Positions 1 to 5,047 of a stretch of 5,127 nt of DNA are shown here, piece after piece. Position numbers and translations under genes: made by a program. Within the stretch, counting starts at the first letter, position 1. Each line of letters starts with the position of its first letter. The stretch is taken from contig JAGPHL010000181.1 of assembly GCA_018055515.1 (NCBI GenBank), forward strand, positions 1 through 5,127, in the 5' to 3' direction. This DNA comes from Anaerolineae bacterium (lineage in GTDB: Bacteria > Chloroflexota > Anaerolineae > B4-G1 > SLSP01). The notes beneath the pieces were generated by a model. That model did not search any database, was not told the origin of the DNA, and saw nothing but the letters and a program-made list of their open reading frames with translations.

Positions 1-13
1 ATTGTATAGCTAT

Positions 14-19
14 TGTCAA
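14..19 (-). promoter_or_regulatory. Possible -35 box of a leftward promoter cut by the window edge
   Basis: Read on the minus strand this is a perfect TTGACA, preceded by the A/T-rich stretch GGTAAAACG. Only 13 bases lie beyond it before the window ends, so the expected -10 box is outside and cannot be checked. The TACAAT at 1-6 is only 7 bases away, too close to be the partner. It lies downstream of the tRNA-Phe terminator, so it would serve a separate gene to the left. Confidence 0.3.
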
Positions 20-83
20 CACGTTTTACCACAGATCTGGAAATTGACGAGGATCTCGATGTGAGGGCTATTGCGGGTGCATT

Positions 84-112
84 AAAAAAACAGCCCGGCT
101 TGAACCGGGCTG
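84..112 (-). terminator. Intrinsic terminator of tRNA-Phe
   Basis: The two arms, 91-98 (CAGCCCGG) and 105-112 (CCGGGCTG), form a perfect 8-bp GC-rich stem around a 6-base loop. In the minus-strand RNA the stem is followed directly by seven U residues (84-90). It begins five bases past the tRNA 3' end, the usual arrangement for a single-gene tRNA transcript. The orientation is clear because the T tract lies on the minus-strand 3' side. Confidence 0.92.
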
Positions 113-117
113 GGGTG

Positions 118-191
118 TGCCGAGACCCAGAATTGAACTGGGGACACATGGATTTTCAGTCCACTGCTCTACCGAACTGAGCTATCTCGGC
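118..191 (-). tRNA. tRNA-Phe (anticodon GAA)
   Basis: The minus strand folds into a complete 74-base cloverleaf. The acceptor stem is GCCGAGA/TCTCGGC with discriminator A. The D arm is GCTC/GAGC with GG in its loop. The anticodon stem is GTGGA/TCCAT, including one G-T pair, with loop CTGAAAA giving anticodon GAA. The variable loop has 5 bases, and the T arm is CCCAG/CTGGG with loop TTCAATT. The 3' CCA is not encoded: the bases after A73 are CAC, so CCA must be added after transcription. The gene has a near-consensus promoter immediately upstream and its own terminator downstream, so it is an independent unit 35 bases after the gltD-like gene. Confidence 0.97.
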
Positions 192-202
192 AACGCGGTC
201 AC

Positions 203-230
203 ATTGTATCTGAACCCCTGGTTTTGTCAA
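203..230 (-). promoter_or_regulatory. Sigma-70-type promoter of tRNA-Phe
   Basis: On the minus strand there is a perfect -35 TTGACA (225-230), a 16-base spacer and a -10 TACAAT (203-208). A start about 7 bases further on would give a leader of roughly five bases before tRNA position 1 at 191, leaving little 5' sequence for RNase P to remove. The -35 box contains the TGA stop codon of the preceding oxidoreductase gene (227-229), so the promoter overlaps the end of that gene. Confidence 0.88.
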
Positions 231-1651
231 GCACGGAGGAAGGCATCCATGACGCGCGCCACGCTGAGCGCATCGGCGACGGCGGGCGCGAGCAGATGCG
301 CGCCGTGTACCACATCGCCGGCAGCGAAAAGCCGCGGCACGCTGGTCCGCCCGGTCTCCGGCGCATCTACCTCGATCACGCCCCCGCGTCCCAACCGCAG
401 CTCCGTGAGTCCCGCCAGGGGCTGCTTTGCGGGCCGATAGCCCAGCGCCAGGACGGCGGTATTCACCTCCAGCGTGATTTCCAGCCCCGGGACGCATTCC
501 GGCCGGCAGCGTCCGCTCTCGTCGGGAGCGCCGAGCTTCATGCGCTGATACGTGATCGCGCGCAAGCGTCCCATCTCGTCACCCAGGAATTCGACGGGAC
601 AGGCGAGCCACACGAAATTACCCCATTCTTCCAGCGCGTGCCGGTATTCCTCCGGCTCGGCGGGCATCTCCTGCATACTGCGGCGATAGTAGCAGGTGAC
701 CTCGCGGACGCCCGGCAGGCGGATCGCCGTGCGCATACAGTCAATGGCGGTGTTCCCCCCGCCGATGACGTGGACTCGCGGCCCGACGTGCAGCGGCGCC
801 TGCCAGGCTTCGGGCAGGAACTCCGGCGGCAGATTAGCGCGGCATAGGAATTGCGTGGCGTCGTAGACGCCGGCGAGGGTCTCGCCGGGGATATCGGCGC
901 GATATTGTTCCTGCGCGCCCGCGCCCAGGAAGACGGCGTCGTATTCCGCCAGCAGCTGCGGCAGGGTCACGTCGCGGCCCACCGTTACATGGCAGCGGAT
1001 CTCAATGCCCAGCGCCTGCAACCAGGCGATTTTGGCCTGCACGATCTCCGCTCCCAGTTTGAAGCGCGGAATGCCATAGATCATCATGCCGCCGGGGGCC
1101 GGGTAGTGTTCGAAGACCACGACCGTGTGCCCCAGGCGGGTGAGCGTCTCGGCGACGGTCAGGCCGGCGGGCCCGGCGCCGACGACGGCCACGCGCTTGC
1201 CGGTCGCTGGCGCGATTTCCGGCAGCGGCACGCCGGCAGTCTCGCGGGCGTAGGTGCTCACGAACGCTTCGAGCCGCCGCGTATCCAGGGGCTTTCCCAG
1301 CCGTTTGAGGGTGCAGGCGTCCTGGCAGAACCGTTCGGGGCAGACCCGACCGCACACTTCGGGCAGGGGATTTGTCTGCCGATAGACGGCTGCTGCGCCG
1401 GCGAAATCCCCTTCCGCCAACAGGTCCAGGGCCTGGGGAATGTCGTTGTGCAGGGGACAGGCCTGCTGACAGGGGGCGTTGGCGCACTGCAGACAGCGCG
1501 AGGCCTCGGCGCGAGCCTCTTCGGGCGTGTGCAGGATGAGGATCTCGCGGAAATCTCGCACCCGTTCGTCGGGCGGGCGCGTTTTCGCCGGGACGGGGGT
1601 CAGCTGGGAGCGCGCTTTACGGTCAACTTTTTCGGGCGTTGGTTGAGCCAT
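227..1651 (-). CDS. gltD: GltD-like NADPH oxidoreductase (glutamate synthase small-subunit family)
   Basis: This 474-residue protein has the full architecture of the glutamate synthase beta subunit, which passes electrons from NADPH through FAD towards the large subunit. The N-terminal Fe-S domain has Cys53, 56, 61, 65 (CLQCANAPCQQACP) and Cys100, 104, 109, 113 (CGRVCPERFCQDAC). An FAD-binding Rossmann motif GAGPAG is at 158-163, with acidic Glu181 ending the second strand. An NADPH-binding motif GGGNTA is at 297-302, with YYRR following at 321-324. The second FAD motif AAGD is at 443-446. I chose ATG at 1651 because GAGGTG lies 5-7 bases upstream; the GTG at 1657 would overlap that ribosome site. 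No large subunit (gltB) lies beside it, so it could instead be a stand-alone GltD homologue or a PreT-like subunit. No convincing promoter was found in the 149-base leader. The stop codon lies inside the tRNA-Phe promoter. Confidence 0.9.
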   Translation of the reverse strand: MAQPTPEKVDRKARSQLTPVPAKTRPPDERVRDFREILILHTPEEARAEASRCLQCANAPCQQACPLHNDIPQALDLLAEGDFAGAAAVYRQTNPLPEVCGRVCPERFCQDACTLKRLGKPLDTRRLEAFVSTYARETAGVPLPEIAPATGKRVAVVGAGPAGLTVAETLTRLGHTVVVFEHYPAPGGMMIYGIPRFKLGAEIVQAKIAWLQALGIEIRCHVTVGRDVTLPQLLAEYDAVFLGAGAQEQYRADIPGETLAGVYDATQFLCRANLPPEFLPEAWQAPLHVGPRVHVIGGGNTAIDCMRTAIRLPGVREVTCYYRRSMQEMPAEPEEYRHALEEWGNFVWLACPVEFLGDEMGRLRAITYQRMKLGAPDESGRCRPECVPGLEITLEVNTAVLALGYRPAKQPLAGLTELRLGRGGVIEVDAPETGRTSVPRLFAAGDVVHGAHLLAPAVADALSVARVMDAFLRA

Positions 1652-1718
1652 GGACACCTCTTGCGCTTGGGATAGAGGTCGCTACGCTGAAAAGAGCCTG
1701 GAGCCATTCCTCACCAGG

Positions 1719-1731
1719 GCCACGGAGTGGC
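1719..1731 (-). other. Small hairpin in the gltD leader
   Basis: The arms GCCAC (1719-1723) and GTGGC (1727-1731) pair perfectly around a three-base loop. In the RNA it lies about 70 bases before the gltD start. A second, weaker pairing (CCTGG 1697-1701 with CCAGG 1714-1718) lies just downstream of it. No T tract follows, so it is not an intrinsic terminator. I could not match it to a known riboswitch or T-box. Confidence 0.3.
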
Positions 1732-1748
1732 AAAATCGTAGAAAACAT

Positions 1749-1786
1749 CGGAGGGGCTGACCGGACGACGCCTCGCTGCCCCTCCG
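1749..1786 (-). terminator. Inverted repeat after the deoC operon, possible terminator
   Basis: CGGAGGGGC (1749-1757) and GCCCCTCCG (1778-1786) are perfect 9-base complements separated by a 20-base loop. In the minus-strand RNA the stem starts 15 bases after the stop codon of the zinc-finger gene, and its 3' side is followed by GATGTTTTCT, a poor and displaced U tract. Position favours a terminator or 3' stabilising hairpin for the four-gene operon. The long loop and broken U tract make it weak, and it could equally be part of a structured leader of gltD. Confidence 0.4.
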
Positions 1787-1800
1787 GGCCGGTGCAATTT

Positions 1801-2073
1801 CTAGTCAGACCAGCGACGCGGCCCCCGCGACGCCGGCCCGTCAGCGGGTTGGGGAGAGGCTTCCCCTGGTTCATCCCATTCATCTTCTTCTGGGCCTAGC
1901 AGCAGGTCTACCCTGGCGAGGTCCGTCACGTCATACCGCACATAGCCACACGCATCGCAGCGCCACAGCGTGAAATTGGGAATCGTGACGAGGCGCTGAC
2001 CTACCCGCCGCACGTAGGTGCTGTGGGTGGGCCGGAGGTGGCCAAAAGAACACCGGGGGCAGTGATGCCGCAT
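1801..2073 (-). CDS. YgiT-type zinc-finger protein
   Basis: This 90-residue protein has two CxxC knuckles, Cys5/Cys8 (CPRC) and Cys39/Cys42 (CDAC), which should bind one zinc ion. The intervening segment (TYVRRVGQRLVTIPNFTLW) resembles the small YgiT/MqsA N-terminal zinc domain. Residues from about 61 are acidic and proline-rich with no predicted fold. In that family the zinc domain is often an antitoxin or an accessory to a toxin, but no toxin gene adjoins it here and no DNA-binding HTH domain follows. The ATG shares its A with the TAA stop of deoC (TAATG) and has GGAGG four bases upstream, so translation is probably coupled to deoC. It is the last gene of the operon. Its function is unknown; the zinc site is well supported. 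Confidence 0.8.
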   Translation of the reverse strand: MRHHCPRCSFGHLRPTHSTYVRRVGQRLVTIPNFTLWRCDACGYVRYDVTDLARVDLLLGPEEDEWDEPGEASPQPADGPASRGPRRWSD

Positions 2074-2738
2074 TACTCCTCCGCTTCTTCCAGGATCTTC
2101 AAGCTGGCGCTCGTGCCGAGGCGATTGGCGCCGGCCGCGATCATCGCCAGCGCGTCGGCATAGGTACGGATGCCTTCCGCGGCTTTCACACCGATCTCGG
2201 GGCCCACGGTCCGCCGCATCAACGCCACATCGGCGACGGTGGCCCCGCTCCCGGCAAAGCCCGTCGAGGTCTTGACGAAATCGGCGCCCGCTTCTACCGC
2301 GAGCCGGCAGGCGCTGACCTTCTCGTCGTCGGTCAGCAGGGCATTTTCCAGGATGACTTTCAGGAGGGCGCCTTGCTCATGGCAGAGCTGCGCCAGGGCG
2401 TAGATGTCGTCGCGCACGACGTCATGCTGCCCGGCCTTGAGGCGCCCGATGGGGATGACCATGTCCACTTCGGTGGCGCCGTCATCCAGGACCTGCAGGG
2501 CCTCAAAGCGCTTGACGGGAGTGGGGGTGGCGCCCAGAGGAAACCCGGCGACCGTGCAGACGGCCACCGGCGTGCCGTGGAGCAGGTTGGCGGCGAGGGC
2601 CACATAGATCGGGTTGACGCAGACGGTGGCGAAACCGTGTTCCGCCGCTTCCGCGCACAGCCGTTCAATCTCTGCCGGGGTCGCTTCGGGCTTGAGCAGC
2701 GTGTGATCAATCAGGCGGGCCAGAGTCGCTCGTTTCAT
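2073..2738 (-). CDS. deoC: Deoxyribose-phosphate aldolase
   Basis: This 221-residue class I aldolase cleaves 2-deoxy-D-ribose 5-phosphate to glyceraldehyde 3-phosphate and acetaldehyde in cytosolic deoxynucleoside breakdown. Signature segments are DHTLLKP at 11-17, EVDMV with Asp92 (equivalent to E. coli Asp102), FVKTSTGF with the Schiff-base Lys156, and GVKAAEGIR with the second catalytic lysine, Lys185. The length is normal for the bacterial family. Two positions in the phosphate pocket differ from the usual form: Glu188 replaces the first glycine of the KA(S/A)GG(I/V)R motif, and Ala211 replaces the second serine of the GTSS motif near the C-terminus. I chose the ATG at 2738 because GGAGG lies 7 bases upstream and the protein then begins as the family does; a start at 2789 would add 17 unrelated residues inside the signal peptidase gene. 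The start overlaps the preceding stop by four bases (ATGA). Confidence 0.96.
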   Translation of the reverse strand: MKRATLARLIDHTLLKPEATPAEIERLCAEAAEHGFATVCVNPIYVALAANLLHGTPVAVCTVAGFPLGATPTPVKRFEALQVLDDGATEVDMVIPIGRLKAGQHDVVRDDIYALAQLCHEQGALLKVILENALLTDDEKVSACRLAVEAGADFVKTSTGFAGSGATVADVALMRRTVGPEIGVKAAEGIRTYADALAMIAAGANRLGTSASLKILEEAEE

Positions 2739-3358
2739 GGGGTGGCCTCCAATTCGGCAAAAGCGTATTGCGGGAACGTGCCAAACCATTCTAACGGCCA
2801 GTAGCGAAACACGGCCTTGCCAATGATGTTTTCTCTGGGAAGGGGGCCCCAGGCGTGAGAATCGCTGGAGTTGTTGCGATTATCGCCTAGCAGGAAGTAC
2901 TCGTCGGGACCCAGCGTCCAGCGGTCGGCGTAGGCCAGCGGGCCGCTGACATACGTCTCATTGATGGCGACGCCGTTAATCCAGATGCGCCCATCGCGGG
3001 CTTCAACCGTGTCCCCCGGCAGGCCAATGAGGCGTTTGATGAGGGGGATACTGTTTTTGTCGCCGTTGAGGGGCCTCACCACTATAATGTCCCCTCGCTC
3101 CGGCTCATGGAACCAGTAGCTGGCCTTGCTGATCAGCAGGTACTGCCCTTCGTGCAAGGTGGGCTCCATGCTGACCGAAAGCACTTGATAGCGTCCCGTG
3201 AAGGTGTTGATAATGAGAAAAAGGACGGCTGCCAGCAGCAACGTTTCCAGGAGATCTCCCACCAGCATTTTGAGGGAGGCCGGTTCTTCGGGCGCGTGCG
3301 TGGGGGACGCCATCGGCGCGGCGCTTTTATCCAGGGTCTGCGTCTGTAACGTGTTCAT
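2735..3358 (-). CDS. lepB: Signal peptidase I, second of two tandem copies
   Basis: This 207-residue type I signal peptidase should be anchored in the cytoplasmic membrane by one helix (about 37-54, LETLLLAAVLFLIINTFTG) with its catalytic domain outside. It removes signal peptides from exported proteins. The catalytic dyad is Ser63 in SMEPTL and Lys108 in LIKRLIGLPGD; GDNRNNSSDSHAWG (158-171) is the conserved block E. The first 30 or so residues are polar, Pro/Ala/Thr-rich and cytoplasmic. It is 112/168 identical over the core to its upstream neighbour by my hand alignment, with one gap, so the pair arose by tandem duplication. ATG at 3358 is preferred over GTG at 3367, which has no ribosome site. 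Even so, only a weak GGGA lies before the ATG, so expression may depend on coupling to the first copy, which ends 20 bases upstream. Its stop overlaps the deoC start. Confidence 0.95.
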   Translation of the reverse strand: MNTLQTQTLDKSAAPMASPTHAPEEPASLKMLVGDLLETLLLAAVLFLIINTFTGRYQVLSVSMEPTLHEGQYLLISKASYWFHEPERGDIIVVRPLNGDKNSIPLIKRLIGLPGDTVEARDGRIWINGVAINETYVSGPLAYADRWTLGPDEYFLLGDNRNNSSDSHAWGPLPRENIIGKAVFRYWPLEWFGTFPQYAFAELEATP

Positions 3359-3378
3359 ATTTCCCACAATACGAGTAT

Positions 3379-3999
3379 TTATTGAATTTTTCGCAGCTCT
3401 TCATAACTATAATGCGGGATCAGTCCCCAGTGTTCTGGCGGCCAATAGCAAAAGACGGCTTTCCCGATGATGTTTTCCCGTGGCAGCAGGCCCCAGGCGT
3501 GCGAATCGCTGGAGTTGTTGCGATTGTCGCCCAGCACCAGGTACATGCCGTCGGTCACAATCCACCGGTTGGTGTAGGCGACCGGCGCGCTGACGTAGGG
3601 CTCGTTCAACGCGATGCCATTCACCCAGATTTTGCCCTCGCGAGCCTCGACGATGTCTCCCGGTATCCCAATGATCCGTTTGATGAACGGAATGCTTCCC
3701 TGTCCCGCCGGGGGCCGCAAGACGACGATGTCACCCCGTTCGGGGGAATGCAGCCAGTAGGTCACCTTGCTGGCAATCAGGTATTGATTGCCGTAAAGAC
3801 TTGGCTCCATGCTTTGTCCATGCACTTGATAGCGTCCGGTCAAGGTGTTGATGACCAGAAAGATGATCGCCGCCAGCAGCAAAGTTTCCAGCAGATCCTG
3901 CAGCCAGGAGCGAATACCGAACGCGCGACTCAACGAAGGCGTTGCTTCAGTCTCGGCCTCCTCGACCGGCAGGACCGTTTCGATGTCATTTTCACTCAA
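3379..3999 (-). CDS. lepB: Signal peptidase I, first of two tandem copies
   Basis: This 206-residue signal peptidase I is the first gene of the operon. It has an acidic cytoplasmic N-terminus (several Glu/Asp within residues 1-20), one membrane helix (about 37-54), catalytic Ser63 in QSMEPSL and Lys107 in FIKRIIGIPGD, and GDNRNNSSDSHAWG at 157-170. Compared with the second copy it has GQS rather than SVS at the nucleophile, YGNQ rather than HEGQ just after it, and a one-residue shorter loop near residue 100. Such differences near the active site may alter substrate choice, but this is inference. The start is TTG at 3999, supported by GGAGG at 4007-4011 with a 7-base spacer; no in-frame ATG or GTG fits as well. 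A strong promoter lies about 50 bases upstream. Confidence 0.95.
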   Translation of the reverse strand: MSENDIETVLPVEEAETEATPSLSRAFGIRSWLQDLLETLLLAAIIFLVINTLTGRYQVHGQSMEPSLYGNQYLIASKVTYWLHSPERGDIVVLRPPAGQGSIPFIKRIIGIPGDIVEAREGKIWVNGIALNEPYVSAPVAYTNRWIVTDGMYLVLGDNRNNSSDSHAWGLLPRENIIGKAVFCYWPPEHWGLIPHYSYEELRKIQ

Positions 4000-4050
4000 G
4001 CGTCAACCTCCACGTCCCGGCCATCGTCTTGCCAGGAATCGAACGCCTGC

Positions 4051-4078
4051 ATTATAGCCCATCTGAAAAGGCGTGCAA
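4051..4078 (-). promoter_or_regulatory. Sigma-70-type promoter of the signal peptidase-deoC operon
   Basis: On the minus strand there is a -35 TTGCAC (4073-4078), a 16-base spacer and a perfect -10 TATAAT (4051-4056). Transcription would start near 4044, giving an untranslated leader of about 45 bases before the TTG start at 3999. It sits between the terminator of the upstream operon (4100-4134) and the first signal peptidase gene, just where an operon promoter is expected. Confidence 0.87.
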
Positions 4079-4099
4079 GCGAAGCCGGGGGCGATGCAG

Positions 4100-4134
4100 A
4101 AAAACCCGCCTTCGGCGCCTTGACCGATGGCGGG
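4100..4134 (-). terminator. Intrinsic terminator of the GNAT/membrane-protein operon
   Basis: In minus-strand RNA, CCCGCC pairs with GGCGGG (4129-4134 with 4105-4110). After one A-A mismatch, TCGG pairs with CCGA (4124-4127 with 4112-4115), leaving an 8-base loop. Five U residues follow (4100-4104). It begins 21 bases after the stop of the small membrane protein gene and separates that operon from the promoter at 4051-4078. Confidence 0.9.
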
Positions 4135-4155
4135 CTGAGGAAGCAGGAGCTGCTT

Positions 4156-4419
4156 TCAGGCCTCCGGCGTGTTCTGGGGTTCCGGCGCCGGGGAGGGAGT
4201 CTTTTCTTTGCCCTCGTCGTCTTCTTCGTCTTCCCAGCCGATGATCCACACGGCCAGCCCGGCGACCGCGATGGTAGCGACGATGAGGGCCGCCCATTGC
4301 CCTGCCAGCAGGCCTACGTCGCGGGCTGACCAGATCAGGATCAGCACCATGCCAATGGAGAGCACGATCCACGAGGTCCATTGTGGATGATCAGTGATGA
4401 AGGTCTTCATTTTCGTCAT
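4156..4419 (-). CDS. Small two-helix membrane protein with acidic, proline-rich tail
   Basis: This is an 87-residue protein of unknown function. It has a short polar N-terminus, a first hydrophobic helix at about 15-31 (WIVLSIGMVLILIW), a short loop, a second helix at about 42-61 (WAALIVATIAVAGLAVWIIG), an acidic cluster at 63-69 (EDEEDDE) and a Pro/Thr/Glu tail. The likely topology is a hairpin with both ends on the same side of the membrane. ATG at 4419 follows GAGG with a 9-base spacer; the next ATG, three codons on, is possible. It lies 78 bases after the GNAT gene and is followed by an intrinsic terminator. A separate 6-8-bp hairpin (4139-4157) covers the stop codon. The regular hydrophobic pattern, ribosome site and terminator make a real gene likely. 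Confidence 0.78.
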   Translation of the reverse strand: MTKMKTFITDHPQWTSWIVLSIGMVLILIWSARDVGLLAGQWAALIVATIAVAGLAVWIIGWEDEEDDEGKEKTPSPAPEPQNTPEA

Positions 4420-4428
4420 AGTTTTTTC

Positions 4429-4443
4429 CCTCGGTTAACCAGG
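4429..4443. promoter_or_regulatory. Imperfect palindrome before the small membrane protein gene
   Basis: GGTTAACC (4433-4440) is a perfect 8-base palindrome. With the flanks it reads CCT-C-GGTTAACC-AGG, a 14-base palindrome carrying one extra base. It overlaps the start of the ribosome-binding region of the small gene. It could be an operator, but a single short palindrome can occur by chance. Confidence 0.2.
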
Positions 4444-4462
4444 TGGTGGTGTTTATCTGTGA

Positions 4463-4511
4463 GCCGTCCGGTCCCCGCGAGATGCGGGTGACGGCGTTTA
4501 AATCGGACGGC
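4463..4511 (-). other. Structured spacer RNA with alternative stems
   Basis: In the RNA made from the minus strand, CGGACGGC (4470-4463) can pair with GCCGTCCG at 4511-4504 (8 bp) or, through GACGGC, with the second copy GCCGTC at 4495-4490 (6 bp). Inside both alternatives sits a 5-bp hairpin, CCCGC/GCGGG (4474-4478 with 4484-4488). The outer arm includes the last codons of the GNAT gene, just before its TAA stop (4498-4500). No U tract follows, so it is not an intrinsic terminator. It may protect the 3' end of the message or tune expression of the downstream gene. It matches no RNA family that I recognise. Confidence 0.45.
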
Positions 4512-4995
4512 GCACTATGTCCTCGCGCAGCATTTTGATCATCACGTTGGCGGCGTTGGGATTCCATTCCGCCGCGGCTTGTCGCCATTGCTTGGGAAGG
4601 CTGTCGAAAGAGCGTTCGGTGTAGCCAAACAGCCCCCAAAAATCAATCAAATCGGAGCTGGGACGGGGGGGCAGAAAGAGCATCGCCACCTCTGCCTGCA
4701 GCACTTTCGCCTCTTCCTCCATGCTCTCGATCAAGGCCCGCCCGGCGATGACGCGATCCATTGCCGGGGTAATCAGGAAATCGGTGATGCGCACGATCAA
4801 GTTTTCGACCTGCCAGCCCAACATGCCCACGATCTCGCCATCCAGTTCTGCCAGCATGAATCCTACATCGCTGAAGCGTCGCGCGACCATGGTGCGACTC
4901 ACCGCCTCGCCCCGGCGGCGAGCCTGGTTGACGAACGCCGCAATGGCTGCCGCGTCTTCCAATCTGGCTCGGCGTATCTGAATCCCCGGCGCCAT
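4498..4995 (-). CDS. GNAT-fold N-acetyltransferase-like protein with degenerate acetyl-CoA loop
   Basis: This 165-residue protein resembles the Gcn5-related N-acetyltransferase fold. It opens with IQIRRARLEDAAAIAAFVN (first strand and helix), continues with FMLAELDGEIVGMLGW at 46-61 (paired central strands), then LIVRITDFLITP leading into GRALIESMEEEA (motif A strand and helix, 66-96). It ends with FWGLFGYTERSF at 119-130, like the usual FYxxxGF segment. The pyrophosphate-binding loop, normally (Q/R)xxGx(G/A), reads DRVIAG at 80-85: the Arg/Gln and the first Gly are replaced by Asp and Ile, although the flanking sequence aligns well. Substrate and activity cannot be predicted. ATG at 4995 has GGAGG four bases upstream. 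It lies 66 bases after the end of a gene from the right edge and probably shares a transcript with the small membrane protein. Confidence 0.75.
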   Translation of the reverse strand: MAPGIQIRRARLEDAAAIAAFVNQARRRGEAVSRTMVARRFSDVGFMLAELDGEIVGMLGWQVENLIVRITDFLITPAMDRVIAGRALIESMEEEAKVLQAEVAMLFLPPRPSSDLIDFWGLFGYTERSFDSLPKQWRQAAAEWNPNAANVMIKMLREDIVRRPI

Positions 4996-5018
4996 GTCGC
5001 CTCCTTCGAAAATAGAGA

Positions 5019-5047
5019 TCAGCGGGTCAGCAGTCAGCGAATCAGCG
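5019..5047. repeat. Degenerate short tandem repeat, TCAGCG unit
   Basis: On the plus strand TCAGCG, TCAGCA, TCAGCG and TCAGCG start at 5019, 5027, 5034 and 5042, a period of 7-8 bases; GAAAGCGA next to them may be a decayed fifth unit. In transcription order the run (CGCTGA units) sits between the end of the right-edge gene and the GNAT start. It may be slippage-derived sequence or clustered binding sites. Confidence 0.5.

Noticed and set aside
1652..1657. GTG at 1657 as the start of the gltD-like gene
   Set aside because: The GAGGTG ribosome site includes this codon, so the ATG at 1651 is the better start.
851..1675. A 274-codon open frame on the plus strand
   Set aside because: It lies opposite the gltD-like gene, which has complete family motifs; the plus-strand product has no recognisable domain. 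It is a shadow of GC-rich coding sequence.
1652..1800. T-box or known riboswitch before gltD
   Set aside because: I could not find the T-box antiterminator signature or any other conserved riboswitch core, only simple hairpins.
2739..2789. A longer DeoC starting at 2789
   Set aside because: The extra 17 residues lie inside the signal peptidase gene and match nothing in DeoC; the ATG at 2738 has GGAGG at the right distance.
3382..4329. A 315-codon open frame on the plus strand
   Set aside because: It runs across the antisense of a signal peptidase gene, a promoter, a terminator and part of the membrane protein gene, which is not compatible with a real gene.
5009..5037. Promoter for the GNAT gene (CTGACT, 17 bases, TATTTT on the minus strand)
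   Set aside because: Its predicted start would fall within the ribosome-binding site at 5000-5004, leaving no usable leader.
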